Shown piece by piece: positions 1 through 8,296 of a DNA stretch of 61,214 bases (position 1 is the first letter of the stretch; the number at the start of each line of letters is the position of its first letter). The DNA is from an uncultured Desulfovibrio sp. (lineage in GTDB: Bacteria; Desulfobacterota; Desulfovibrionia; Desulfovibrionales; Desulfovibrionaceae). The position numbers were made by a program, and so were the translations under genes. The notes beneath the pieces are model-generated. The model was given only the letters and a program-made list of their open reading frames with translations. It did not search any database and was not told where the DNA came from. The stretch lies in assembly GCF_944327235.1 (NCBI RefSeq), contig NZ_CALVHE010000006.1:1-61214 (forward strand), read 5' to 3'.

Positions 1-75
1 TTCGGCTCTTGGCAGAAAACCTCCAGCTTCATGTCTGAGCAGAGGGTGAACAACGTATTGACACTCTACAACTAG
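1..75 (+). CDS. C-terminal end of an unidentified protein (partial)
   Basis: The first 75 bases are open in frame 1 and encode 24 residues ending in RVNNVLTLYN, then a TAG stop. Too little remains to assign a family, and the upstream part lies outside the window. The TAG is at the same time the first three bases of a type D repeat (TAGGGCCTGTTA), the same stop-codon arrangement seen at six other genes here. That recurrence is the main reason for believing this short frame is real coding sequence. Confidence 0.4.
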   Translation, partial: FGSWQKTSSFMSEQRVNNVLTLYN

Positions 76-255
76 GGCCTGTTACCACTATTTGCTGTTT
101 GCTGGGGGGAAGGGGCCCCCTCGCTCTGCTGTCGATGTCTGTAAGGCTCCTACGTCGCCTCAAGGACACGGCCCCAAGGGCCGCCCGTCGGGTCGCAGTC
201 TGCCCTGGAGGAGTTCCCCTTCCCCCCAAGAGCCCCCCATCTCTTCCCCTGCCGC
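73..255 (+). mobile_element. Type D intergenic element, left part (D1)
   Basis: Starts TAGGGCCTGTTA, then a ggggggaagggg block and a later ccccttccccccaag block, matching the element at 37527-37757 in order. It also carries a 'ctgctgtcgatg' block at about 127 that recurs near 29454 and in inverted form near 38010. I cannot locate a matching right terminus, so the right edge is approximate. Confidence 0.5.
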
Positions 256-428
256 CTTCCTTGGATAGGGGCGAGCGTTCATCAAAAGACATCATTCTAC
301 GCTCGTTATCCGTCGCTATCCGTTTAAAGTAGATCGAAAATGCGCCTTACCGTCTCGGGGCGACCTTCAACCCCCTTCCGGGCGTAAAGTATGTGCCGCA
401 CGGCGTATGACAGGGGGCGTTACGCGTG
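256..428. other. Non-coding stretch with no recognised feature
   Basis: Between the type D and type A repeats I see no credible gene, RNA or clear promoter. The short open frames here lack ribosome binding sites and have unstructured, Arg/Pro-rich translations typical of non-coding GC-rich DNA. Confidence 0.4.
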
Positions 429-575
429 TAGAGCGTTTTGCCATTGAAAAGGCAAAACGCGAGGAGGCAGTACAGCGCCGCCCGGCCCAAACCAAGCGGA
501 AAAGCCGCGTCTTTTCCGCGAAACGGCAGGTCGTATGGTTTGAAGCGATAAACGTTTCGATTGGAAAATACTCTG
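429..575 (+). mobile_element. Type A element, copy 1
   Basis: Left end TAGAGCGTTTTGCC is intact. The body carries the usual GCGGCGC-rich middle and a variant of the GGAAAA...TTTTCC core. The right end has decayed to GGAAAATACTCTGA instead of GAAAATGCTCTA. Oriented with the GGC-hairpin end first. Confidence 0.75.
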
Positions 576-687
576 AGAGTGGGGCTGCGGAGATGGGTGG
601 GGAAAAGGCTTCCCGAGCGAGAGATGAGCAGAACGAGAGGAAGGCGTGCTTCGGCAGTCCTTCCTTTTTCGAGCCTGACAGTAAACC

Positions 688-723
688 AAAAGCGGCGGAG
701 AGGTCTCCTCTCCGCCGCTTTTT
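688..723. terminator. Perfect 16-bp hairpin flanked by A and T runs (bidirectional terminator)
   Basis: AAAAGCGGCGGAGAGG (688-703) pairs with its exact complement at 707-722 around a 3-base loop, giving an A run upstream and a T run downstream. It can terminate in both directions. The likely client on the minus strand is the lipoprotein/VWA-OmpA unit ending at 989, read through the type A element. No plus-strand gene precedes it. Confidence 0.75.
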
Positions 724-845
724 CTGCCTTGCCGTCCAACCCTGACCGAAGTGGTGGGGGAGGGCGATCATGCCGGTCCAGACAGCCCGACGTGTCAGGC
801 CCTGTCGTCACATCGCCCGGACGCGGACACGCCGTGCATATCCTT

Positions 846-991
846 TAGAGCATTTTTAGGTTGAAGCGCTTCGCGTTCCAAGTCATACGGCCTGGCGTTT
901 CGCGGAAAAGACGCGGCTTTTCTGTTCACTTTGGGCGGGCGGCGCTGAGCTGCGCCTCGCGTTCAGCCTTTACCAGAGGCAAAACGCTCTA
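846..991 (-). mobile_element. Type A element, copy 2, supplying a stop codon
   Basis: Bounded by TAGAGC at 846 and GCTCTA ending at 991. The inner sequence matches the type A body in reverse orientation. The terminal CTA at 989-991 is, on the minus strand, the TAG stop of the lipoprotein gene. The left flank (TTT before TA) and right flank (GAAG after TA) imply that the pre-insertion stop was TAA. Confidence 0.8.
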
Positions 992-1519
992 GAAGAGCCA
1001 CTTCTTGCCGTCGTAACGGATAAGTTCGTTGAGGTTGCGGGTACGGATGCGTTCGCACTGATTGGTGGAAAGGGCTTCCTTGCGGGTAGCGGCGCGGCAT
1101 TCGTATTCGTACTCGCTGTAACGGATGAAGCCGACATACTGGCCCTTGCTGCCGGGGCGCATGTCCGTGGAAACGTTGCTCTGGTCCACTTCGATGTAGT
1201 TGGCGACGTATTCCTTGCCGACCTTGCGCACGGAACGGCTGGCCTTGGAAGGCATGACCGTGCGGGCGGCGCGGCCCACCAGCTGCTCGCCGGTCACCTG
1301 CAGATCGGCACGGATGCGCGCCTCGCCCTTGAGATTGGAGGAAGCTTTCTTGTCCGTCTTGGCGGCAGGTTCGGCCGCGGCGGGTTCTGCCTGAGGCGTT
1401 TCGGCGCTCTGATCCGCTTCCATGACGGGATCCGTGGAGCCGCTGTCGCCGCCGAACAGGCCGCAACCGCTCATGGCAAGACAGAGGACGAGGGCAAGAG
1501 GGGGCAGAATGTTTTTCAT
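989..1519 (-). CDS. Putative outer-membrane or periplasmic lipoprotein
   Basis: A 176-residue protein with a short hydrophobic signal peptide and a lipobox ending LAMSGC, so Cys19 should be the lipidated residue after signal peptidase II cleavage. Residues 20-65 are Ala/Glu/Pro-rich and probably a flexible linker. The rest is a small polar domain with two cysteines that I cannot assign to a family. It lies 74 bases downstream of the VWA-OmpA gene on the same strand, which suggests co-expression and a shared envelope role. The start is supported by an AGGAG sequence just upstream. The stop codon belongs to a type A repeat. Its specific function is unknown. Confidence 0.75.
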   Translation of the reverse strand: MKNILPPLALVLCLAMSGCGLFGGDSGSTDPVMEADQSAETPQAEPAAAEPAAKTDKKASSNLKGEARIRADLQVTGEQLVGRAARTVMPSKASRSVRKVGKEYVANYIEVDQSNVSTDMRPGSKGQYVGFIRYSEYEYECRAATRKEALSTNQCERIRTRNLNELIRYDGKKWLF

Positions 1520-1535
1520 GGGTACTCCTGAATGG

Positions 1536-1564
1536 GAGGACCCGGCGAAACTCGCCGGGTCCTC
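1536..1564 (-). other. 13-bp intercistronic hairpin
   Basis: GAGGACCCGGCGA (1536-1548) is exactly complementary to 1552-1564 with a 3-base loop. It lies between the VWA-OmpA stop and the lipoprotein start. There is no T run on the minus side, so it is more likely an mRNA-stability or partial attenuation element than a full terminator. Confidence 0.6.
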
Positions 1565-1593
1565 GATTTTACTGATGGGCTACGCGATCCGCT

Positions 1594-2589
1594 TTATTCG
1601 AACGAAAGTTCGGTGCGGCGGTTCATGTAGCGACCTTCTTCGGTCTTGTTGTCGTACTTGTAGGACTTGCCCTTGCCGATGGCGGTCATGCGGCTGGCGG
1701 GGATGCCCTGCTTGGCCAGGTAGCTCTTCACGGAGTTGGCGCGGTTCTGCGAGAGCTTGGCGTTGTAAGCGTCGGTGCCCATGTAGTCGGTCCAGCCGGT
1801 CAGCACCACGCGCTTGTTGGGCGAGGACTTGATGAGTTCGGCGGCTTCGTTGAGGATGCCCATGGCCTTGCTGTCGAGAGCATAGGAGTCAAAGGCGAAG
1901 TTCACGCCACGCAGGACGATGACGGTCTCTTCCTGGCAGAAGACGGCCAGCACGAAGCGTTCCACAGCGGCGTCGCTGGTCACGAGTTCTTCGCCGCGCA
2001 CCACCACGGTGGAGGGATTCAGAGCGGCGATGGCCTTGATGTTGGCTTCACCGTTGGGGGTATCGGCAAAGGAGATGATGTGCAGGGTCACGCCGCGCTG
2101 GCTGGCATACAGCTGACGGGCGATCTCCACGAAGTCCACGCCGCGGTTGTTGTCGCCGTCGGTCACGAGGATGATGGCGCCGGGCTTCTTCATGGCGTTG
2201 AAGGCGGGGGTGTAGACCTGCAGGCCGTCACCCATGCTGGTCATGCGGCCGAAGATGGTGAAATCGGACTTCAGCTGGTTGATGCCGGAGTCCATGGCGG
2301 CACGGTTCCACGGGCCCTGCTCGATGATGGCGCCGTTGGGGCTGATGGTGTGCAGACCACCGTAGTAATCCAGCGCCGGGATGGCGGCGTTGACGCGCTT
2401 GAGGGCGGTCTTGGCCGCTTCCATCTTGGGCTGCTTGAGATCCTTGTTGTTCATCATCATGGAACCGGAATAGTCCACGACGAAGTCAAAGCTCTCGACC
2501 TTCTTGTTGCACACAGGGGCCGCCGCGGCGGCAACGGCATAGCTGAGCACGAGGGCAGCAGCCAGCACCAGCAGACGAATGGACTTCAT
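1594..2589 (-). CDS. Secreted VWA-domain protein with C-terminal OmpA peptidoglycan-binding domain
   Basis: A 331-residue protein. Residues 1-24 form a signal peptide. A von Willebrand factor A domain follows, with the MIDAS motif DYSGS at 39-43 and a TDGDNN loop at 143-148. Residues 225-331 are an OmpA/MotB-like domain (NFAFDSYAL, LTGWTDYMGTDAYN, GRYMNRRTEL), the fold that grips peptidoglycan. The start at 2589 has GGGAGG at good spacing; another ATG 12 bases upstream with AGGAGA is possible. The family suggests a periplasmic protein that anchors to the wall and binds a partner through the metal site. The next gene encodes a lipoprotein that could be that partner, but this is inference. Confidence 0.85.
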   Translation of the reverse strand: MKSIRLLVLAAALVLSYAVAAAAAPVCNKKVESFDFVVDYSGSMMMNNKDLKQPKMEAAKTALKRVNAAIPALDYYGGLHTISPNGAIIEQGPWNRAAMDSGINQLKSDFTIFGRMTSMGDGLQVYTPAFNAMKKPGAIILVTDGDNNRGVDFVEIARQLYASQRGVTLHIISFADTPNGEANIKAIAALNPSTVVVRGEELVTSDAAVERFVLAVFCQEETVIVLRGVNFAFDSYALDSKAMGILNEAAELIKSSPNKRVVLTGWTDYMGTDAYNAKLSQNRANSVKSYLAKQGIPASRMTAIGKGKSYKYDNKTEEGRYMNRRTELSFE

Positions 2590-2797
2590 AAAGCCTCCCA
2601 TAAGTTTTCTCCTGGATCCAGGAAATTTTGCCCGCCATAACGCCCTCCCGCACACCGTTAGGGGAATGGCTTTTTTTGCTATACACTTTCTAGAAAGGAT
2701 TCGCAAGCGAATATCGGTTGATGCTGCGGCCTCAGCGGGCGTCTGGACAAGTTCCCTCGGGCTGGCTACTACTGGATGCATAACAGAGGGTACAGCA

Positions 2798-3649
2798 ATG
2801 AGAGCACTGCCTTTTACCAAATGGAGCCCCAGCGGCAACACCACGCTGCTTTTCCCCGCCGAATCCGTCACTGGCGCGCAGCAGGCGGCCACGGCCTCGC
2901 AGGCCCTGATGCCTCATCTGCTGGGAGGCGAGCAGGCCGGGTTCTGCCATCTGCGGGAGCGGCGTCTGCGCATGGCGGGTGGGGAGTTCTGCGTGAACGC
3001 CACCCGCGCCTTTGGGGCGCTGCTGGCGCTGGAGGAGGAACGGACCGCTCGTCAGGCCGGCACGCCGCATCACGAAGAGGTGCGGGAGCACGCTTTTGAA
3101 GTGCAGGTCTCCGGTTGGCAGGGGCCGGTCGGGGTCCGTGTGCGCGGGAGCCTGCCGGAATGGCGGGTAGCGGCGGATCTGGAGCTGCCTGCCTGCCCGA
3201 TGCAGCAGCCCGCGCCGGGTGTGACGCTGGTACGGCTGCCCGGCATCGCCCATCTCCTGCTCGACGAACGTCATGTATTCCCCGAAGATTTCCTGGCGGC
3301 ATCGGCGCTTTTGCGGCGCGAATACGAGCTTGCGGCCCTGCCCGCTTCGGGGGTCGTCTGGTGGCGACAGGTGCAGCATCAGCTGGAGATGTTCCCGGTG
3401 GTGCATGTGCGGGATGCGGGCACGACTTGTCTGGAGAATGCCTGCGGTTCCGGGGCGCTGGCGTTGGGGCTGCGGCTCTGTCCGGCCGGGGCGCGCCGGG
3501 TGTTCACCATCTTGCAGCCCGGCGGCGAGCCTCTGGAGGTGACGGTGGACCGGCAGGGCGGGGCCGTGCGGGCGACGGTGGATGGACCTGTCCGGCTGGT
3601 GGCCGAGGGCAGGCTCTGGCTGCCGGAAGGTGCGACGGACCGCGCTTAA
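2798..3649 (+). CDS. Diaminopimelate-epimerase-fold racemase/epimerase
   Basis: A 283-residue protein with the DapF layout: an N-terminal 'KWSPSGNTTLLF' resembling the KMHGLGNDF signature, a first catalytic cysteine at 65 (GGEFCVNATR, in place of MCGNGxR) and a second at 216 (ENACGSGALA, in place of CGTGA). Both cysteines required for a two-base racemase are present, but the flanking residues diverge from true DapF. The substrate may therefore be another amino acid, as with the histidine racemases of metallophore pathways. No pathway neighbours are present to decide this. Start chosen at the ATG with GAGGG upstream. Its 3' end overlaps the convergent carbonic anhydrase gene by 4 bases. Confidence 0.75.
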   Translation: MRALPFTKWSPSGNTTLLFPAESVTGAQQAATASQALMPHLLGGEQAGFCHLRERRLRMAGGEFCVNATRAFGALLALEEERTARQAGTPHHEEVREHAFEVQVSGWQGPVGVRVRGSLPEWRVAADLELPACPMQQPAPGVTLVRLPGIAHLLLDERHVFPEDFLAASALLRREYELAALPASGVVWWRQVQHQLEMFPVVHVRDAGTTCLENACGSGALALGLRLCPAGARRVFTILQPGGEPLEVTVDRQGGAVRATVDGPVRLVAEGRLWLPEGATDRA

Positions 3650-4338
3650 CCGCCTTCCACCAGGCGGCGCAGATGGGGGCCGAGGCCGGAAAGATCCCGG
3701 TGCAGGCCGTGTTCGTGCAGGGACTCGAAGCGTTCCGCATCGGGGAAATAGGCCAACAGGTCACCGACCTCCATGTCAAAGTACCAGGCATGGAGGGAAA
3801 GTCTGTGCTCCGCGACGCGCCGCTGTATCCAGGGATAGGAGAGCAGGTTCTCCACGGAGAGCAGGACGGCGGCCTCTTCGCAGTTGCGTCGGTTGGCGAC
3901 GGGATCCTGTTCCGTCACGTCATCCATCCTGTCCAGTGCGGGACGGGCAATGGAGACCCAGTGGGCCACATGGCTGTCGGGCGGCGTGGTCTCGGGATGC
4001 AGGAGCGCATGGATGCCGCCGCAGCAGGAATGCCCCAGCACGATGACGTGTTCCACCTTGAGGTGGAGCACGCCGTACTCCAGCACGGCGAGCACCGCGT
4101 CGCCCCGTCCCGCCTCCGCGGCATGGGGCACCAGATTGGCCACGTTGCGCACCACGAAGATGTCGCCGGGGTCGCAGCCCATGAGCAGGGCCGGGTCCGC
4201 CCGCGAGTCGCTGCAGGCGATGACCAGCGCCTTGGGGTGCTGGCCGTCGCGCAGAGCGGCATAGTAGTCCACTTCGGCGTCGTAATAATAGCGACGGAAG
4301 TTCTTGAAGCCGTCGATGAATTTGTGGAAGTCCTGCAT
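3646..4338 (-). CDS. Beta-class carbonic anhydrase
   Basis: A 230-residue cytoplasmic enzyme interconverting CO2 and bicarbonate. The zinc ligands of the beta class are visible: Cys42 and Asp44 in ACSDSR, then His103 and Cys106 in GHSCCGG. Arg46, which pairs with Asp44, is present, and length is normal. It starts 11 bases after the stop of the upstream chemoreceptor gene on the same strand, so the two are probably co-transcribed. It ends tail to tail with the DapF-like gene. The assignment is secure at family level; the physiological role (bicarbonate supply or pH control) is inferred. Confidence 0.95.
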   Translation of the reverse strand: MQDFHKFIDGFKNFRRYYYDAEVDYYAALRDGQHPKALVIACSDSRADPALLMGCDPGDIFVVRNVANLVPHAAEAGRGDAVLAVLEYGVLHLKVEHVIVLGHSCCGGIHALLHPETTPPDSHVAHWVSIARPALDRMDDVTEQDPVANRRNCEEAAVLLSVENLLSYPWIQRRVAEHRLSLHAWYFDMEVGDLLAYFPDAERFESLHEHGLHRDLSGLGPHLRRLVEGG

Positions 4339-4349
4339 GGTCCCGCGAT

Positions 4350-6101
4350 CTATCGCTTGAGGCGGTCGATGAGTTCCTTGAGCGAAGCGGCCATGCCCAC
4401 AAGGGCCCGGACCTGTTCGCCCGCCGTTTCCATGGCGGCAAAGTTCCTGTCAGCGATCTCGCGGACCTGTCGCATACCTTCGGATACCGTCACCACGATA
4501 CCGTGCTGTTGCTGGGCAGCGGCCGAGATCTGGGAGGCATTGCCCTCGTTGTGGCTGGCGGCCTCCACGATCTCCTGCAGCACGGTCCCCGAACGGCGCG
4601 CAAGATCGTCCGCCTCTTCCACGGCCGAGCGCGCATCCTGCATGAAGCTCACGCAGGAATGGATGGCCGTCTGGACCTCCCCGATCTTGCCCCCGACGGA
4701 AGAGGTGGCGACGACGGTCTTTTCAGCCAGTTTGCGCACTTCATCCGCCACCACGGCAAAGCCGCGTCCGGCCTCGCCGGCCCTGGCCGCCTCGATGGCC
4801 GCATTGAGCGCGAGCAGGTTGGTCTGGTCGGCGATATCCACGATGACGCTCATGATGTCCCCGATGCTGCCGGCGGTCTCGTCCAGCTGGCGGAGATCCT
4901 TGTCCTGCTTTTCCGCCATGACCAGCAGACGGTTCATGGATTCCTCGCAGCCACGCACCACATCCATACCCCTGGTGGCGCTCTGACGGGACTTTCCGGC
5001 ATCTTCGGCGGTAAGAGCGGCATTCTGGACGATGTTGCCGGCAGCGACGGCCAGCTGCTCCACATTGTCCATATTGCACTTCATCTGCCGGTTCTGATCG
5101 ATACTGCCGGTGTTGACGGCCTCCACCTGCTCGGCAAGACTCTGCGTGCTTCTGGCCAGATCCGCCGCGATGTCGTCGGCCTTGGCCGCAATGGCGGTCA
5201 TTTCCTTGAGCAGACCGCTGATGCGCCCTTCCTTGTCCTCGGCCGCGCGCAGGGCCTGTTCGGCGCGGTCCGCATGGGCAAGGGCCTCACGCGAGGTCTT
5301 TTCATTCTCGGCCAGTTTCTGCTTGAGGCTGTCCAGCAGCGAACCGAGGGCCTGCGAGAGCTGCCCCGCCTCATCCTTGCGCGGCAGGCGCAGGTCCACA
5401 TCAAGGTTACCGTTCACCGCTTCACGCGAGCGGGCGACGAGCTGCCCCAGCGGCCCGCTGATCGAGCGGGCAAAGAGGATGCTCGCCACGGCCAGCATCA
5501 GCATGGCGACACACTGCATGACCACGAACAGCCACTGCGTGGAATGGCCCACATCCAGATACTTTTGCGCATCCTGGCGCGAAGCCGCCAGCACGAGATT
5601 GCGGATGGTCTCAAGGTGGTCGAGCACTTCCGCCGAGGAACGCTCCGTGACCTCAAGGAAATACGCTTCGGCTTCCTTCAGCTTGCCTGCGCGTACCAAT
5701 TCCTGTATGTGTACGGCGCTTTCATGCAGCGCAAGATGGGGCTTTTCCAGTTCCAGAAAGTGCTGCGTCGTTTCAGGCAGCAGCTTTTCCAGCATCTTGC
5801 GTTCTGAAGAATAGAACCACTGGCCGAAAACGCACTTGCGTCCATCGGTCTGGATGGAGGACATGTCGGCATTGGGGCCGTCCAGCACGAGCTTGTGCAG
5901 GCGTTCCGTCCATTTGAGATGATCGACTTCCCGCAGCGTCAGGGTCAGCGCGAATCGTTGTTTATCTATGGCCGCATCGGCCAGATGCATGATATTTTCG
6001 GACGAGTACCACGCTATCGCGGAAAAAAGGAGCATGGCGGCCAGCGAACCGGTAAAGCCCAGCGCCAGCTTCTTGTTGATGGAAAGATTTGCCCAGAACA
6101 T
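4350..6101 (-). CDS. Methyl-accepting chemotaxis protein with periplasmic CZB-like zinc-binding domain
   Basis: A 583-residue receptor. One transmembrane helix spans about residues 11-31 and another about 189-211, enclosing a roughly 155-residue periplasmic domain. That domain holds a CZB-type signature: His61, Trp64 and His69 in HLKWTERLH, then Cys90 in a [10 protein letters not shown] stretch. A HAMP-like linker follows, then the conserved signalling hairpin ([19 protein letters not shown]). CZB domains bind zinc and in other bacteria sense zinc or oxidants. The gene is followed by a zinc enzyme, carbonic anhydrase, at 11 bases, a possibly meaningful pairing. A GGGGAGGG sequence supports the start. 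Confidence 0.9.
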   Translation of the reverse strand: MFWANLSINKKLALGFTGSLAAMLLFSAIAWYSSENIMHLADAAIDKQRFALTLTLREVDHLKWTERLHKLVLDGPNADMSSIQTDGRKCVFGQWFYSSERKMLEKLLPETTQHFLELEKPHLALHESAVHIQELVRAGKLKEAEAYFLEVTERSSAEVLDHLETIRNLVLAASRQDAQKYLDVGHSTQWLFVVMQCVAMLMLAVASILFARSISGPLGQLVARSREAVNGNLDVDLRLPRKDEAGQLSQALGSLLDSLKQKLAENEKTSREALAHADRAEQALRAAEDKEGRISGLLKEMTAIAAKADDIAADLARSTQSLAEQVEAVNTGSIDQNRQMKCNMDNVEQLAVAAGNIVQNAALTAEDAGKSRQSATRGMDVVRGCEESMNRLLVMAEKQDKDLRQLDETAGSIGDIMSVIVDIADQTNLLALNAAIEAARAGEAGRGFAVVADEVRKLAEKTVVATSSVGGKIGEVQTAIHSCVSFMQDARSAVEEADDLARRSGTVLQEIVEAASHNEGNASQISAAAQQQHGIVVTVSEGMRQVREIADRNFAAMETAGEQVRALVGMAASLKELIDRLKR

Positions 6102-6541
6102 CCGTCCCTCCCCTTGTCTGGTTCGATACTCTCTCTACTCCAAAACATGTCCGCGAGGCAAGTAGTCACCAGCCATGCGTCGCGGGGGCCCTGACGCGCT
6201 CCCGGCAGGGATCGTTTTTATAATATATCGTAATTAAAATTTTTTTTATTCCGGGCGGGCGTTTGGGGCTGCCTCCGCGCAGGCAGCTGGGCCTGGGGGG
6301 GGAAGGGTTACCCTTTGGGATCTGCGTAATGTACCTTGTTGCTGGGAAAATTTGTTTTTTTGTTCACAAACTGCTTGCTAATGATATGCTTTCTTACTAA
6401 AAAGAGCCGGGCACAGCTGATGCGATGCCCATGTGAGGCAAATAAACCGTTCGCGTTCATGCCGGCAGAAAGGCTTTGCCCGGCAAAACGGTAGAGGGCC
6501 GACGGGAGAACGCACCCGCGTGTTCAAAAATGGAGGTTGGG
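6102..6541. other. AT-rich intergenic region between divergent genes
   Basis: This 440-base region separates the divergent chemoreceptor and peroxidase genes. It holds a locally AT-rich tract (6218-6250, including a run of eight T) and the candidate peroxidase promoter described separately. No gene or repeat copy is recognised. Confidence 0.5.
6363..6390 (+). promoter_or_regulatory. Candidate sigma-70 promoter for the peroxidase gene
   Basis: TTCACA (6363-6368) and TATGCT (6385-6390) are separated by 16 bases, in an unusually AT-rich patch about 150 bases upstream of the peroxidase start. Confidence 0.45.
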
Positions 6542-7927
6542 ATGAAGGATTGGAAGCGCATGTTCCTGTGCTCCGTGACGGCGGCCGCGGCATTGACTGC
6601 CGTTGTCGCGCAACAGGCGTCCGCTGCGGACATCAAGCCGCCCATGGCCAAGTTCAGCATGGTGTCTGACGTGGTCATGGAAAAATGTATGGCCTGTCAT
6701 AGCCGGAACTACGATCTGCCGTTTTACGCCAAGATTCCGGGTATCCGTCAGATCATCGAGCAGGATTACCGCGACGGTCTGCGGGCCATGGACCTGAATG
6801 CCGAGCTTGTGGAAGCTGATGCCAACAAGCCCGTGGGCGAGACGACCCTGGCGAAAATGGAGTGGGTCATCAACAATAACACCATGCCGCCGGCCAAGTT
6901 CACCGTCGTGCACTGGAGCAGCCGTCTGTCCGAAGAGGAAAAGAAGCTGATCCGTGACTGGGTGCGTACCACCCGCGCCGAGTTCTACGCCACCGGTACG
7001 GCCGCTCCGCGCCATGCCAATGAGCCCGTGCAGCCCATCCCGCAGTCCCTGCCCGTCAATGCCGCCAAGGTGGCTCTGGGCGAAAAGCTGTTCAATGACA
7101 AGCGCCTTTCGGCCGACGATACGCTGGCCTGCTCCGGCTGCCACGTCTACGACAAGGCCGGTACGGACAATTCCCGTTTCTCTGAAGGTATCCGCAAGCA
7201 GTTCGGTGACATCAATGCGCCGACCGTGTTCAATGCCGCCTTCAACCGCTGGCAGTTCTGGGACGGCCGCGCCGCTGATCTGCAGGAGCAGGCCGGTGGC
7301 CCGCCCATGAACCCCATCGAGATGGGCTCCAAGAACTGGGAAGAGATCATCGCCAAGCTGGAAAAGGATGAAGCTCTCAGTGCCGAATTCCGCGCCGTCT
7401 ATGCCGATGGCTGGAACGGCAAGAACATCACCGACGCCATCGCGGAATACGAAAAGACCCTGCTGACGCCCAACAGCCGCTTCGACAAGTGGCTCATGGG
7501 CGATGAAAGCGCCCTGAGCAAGGATGAGGTGAAGGGCTACGAGCTCTTCAAGCTCTATCGCTGCGCGAGCTGCCATGTGGGCAAGGGCCTGGGCGGCCAG
7601 TCCTTCGAATATATGGACCTCAAGGCGGACTACTTTGCCGACCGCGGCAACCCGCTGGGTTCGGACAAGGGCCGCATCGGCGCCACCAACAAGGAAGAGG
7701 ACCTGCACCGCTTCAAGGTGCCGAACCTCCGCAATGTGGAGCTGACGCATCCTTACATGCACGACGGTACGGTGACGACGCTTGACGAAAGCGTGGCCAT
7801 CATGGGCAAGTACCTCTCCGGCATCCCGGTCTCCGACGCCGACAGGAAGCTCATCGTGTCCTTCCTGCGGACGCTGACCGGCGAGTATCAGGGCAAGCCG
7901 CTGACCGGCAAGCCGGTGGAACGCTAG
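6542..7927 (+). CDS. Three-heme cytochrome c peroxidase
   Basis: A 461-residue periplasmic protein with a cleavable signal peptide (residues 1-29). Three c-type heme sites are visible: CMACH at 49-53, CSGCH at 197-201 and CASCH at 341-345. The last two form the classic di-heme peroxidase, with the family's 'FWDGR' stretch at 239 and 'YMHDGT' near 405. The first lies in an extra N-terminal domain of about 150 residues, like the electron-accepting domain of the E. coli three-heme peroxidase YhjA, but here without a membrane anchor. It should reduce H2O2 using periplasmic cytochrome electrons, protecting an anaerobe during oxygen exposure. The start has GGAGG at ideal spacing. A strong terminator follows, so it is monocistronic. 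Confidence 0.93.
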   Translation: MKDWKRMFLCSVTAAAALTAVVAQQASAADIKPPMAKFSMVSDVVMEKCMACHSRNYDLPFYAKIPGIRQIIEQDYRDGLRAMDLNAELVEADANKPVGETTLAKMEWVINNNTMPPAKFTVVHWSSRLSEEEKKLIRDWVRTTRAEFYATGTAAPRHANEPVQPIPQSLPVNAAKVALGEKLFNDKRLSADDTLACSGCHVYDKAGTDNSRFSEGIRKQFGDINAPTVFNAAFNRWQFWDGRAADLQEQAGGPPMNPIEMGSKNWEEIIAKLEKDEALSAEFRAVYADGWNGKNITDAIAEYEKTLLTPNSRFDKWLMGDESALSKDEVKGYELFKLYRCASCHVGKGLGGQSFEYMDLKADYFADRGNPLGSDKGRIGATNKEEDLHRFKVPNLRNVELTHPYMHDGTVTTLDESVAIMGKYLSGIPVSDADRKLIVSFLRTLTGEYQGKPLTGKPVER

Positions 7928-7953
7928 TCCGGCGATCCCGGAACGATCCTTTT

Positions 7954-7991
7954 GACGGGAGGGGCGGTCAACGCCCCTCCCGTCTTTTTTT
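7954..7991 (+). terminator. Intrinsic terminator of the peroxidase gene
   Basis: GACGGGAGGGGCG pairs with CGCCCCTCCCGTC around a GTCAA loop and is followed by seven T. It begins 26 bases after the peroxidase stop codon. Confidence 0.92.
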
Positions 7992-7995
7992 GAGC

Positions 7996-8113
7996 CAGCC
8001 CATACGGCCTGTCGTTCCACGGAAAAAAACGGTTTTCTCGCTCCCGCCGGGCCGGGGGAGCAGGGCCGCCGCCTCGCGTTTTGCCGTATTCAAGAGCAAA
8101 ACGTTCCAGGGGG
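7996..8113 (-). mobile_element. Type A element, degenerate copy 3
   Basis: Contains the recognisable 'catacggcctgtcgtt' segment, a GGAAAAAAACGG core fragment and a 'gcctcgcgttttgcc' end, in reverse orientation. Both TA-flanked termini are lost (right end reads AAAACGTTCCAG). An old, decaying copy. Confidence 0.55.
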
Positions 8114-8237
8114 TCGCACTGAGCCTGCGTCTGCCGCGTGGTCGCGGGAGCAGGGCGGTCCAGCCTCCTGCGGGCGGGGCGTATGGCGGTCGGGAGCCGT
8201 GCCTGCGTCTGGTCTCCGTGCGCTGCCCGGCGAAGCA

Positions 8238-8272
8238 TAAAAAAGCCTCTCCCGCAGGCAGGCGGGAGAGGC
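8238..8272 (-). terminator. Intrinsic terminator of cheV
   Basis: On the minus strand GCCTCTCCCGC pairs with GCGGGAGAGGC around a 6-base loop and is followed by a run of T (A run at 8239-8244 on the plus strand). It sits 24 bases beyond the cheV stop. Confidence 0.88.
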
Positions 8273-8296
8273 GTTCAGTCCGCAGATGGCGGAAGG

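Noticed and set aside
6524..8020. Long open frame on the strand opposite the peroxidase gene
   Set aside because: It is an antisense shadow of a GC-rich gene: no ribosome binding site, no family resemblance, while the plus strand encodes a clear three-heme protein. The same applies to the long antisense frames opposite pheT, tkt/pgk, nhc, the RNase and the aldehyde dehydrogenase.
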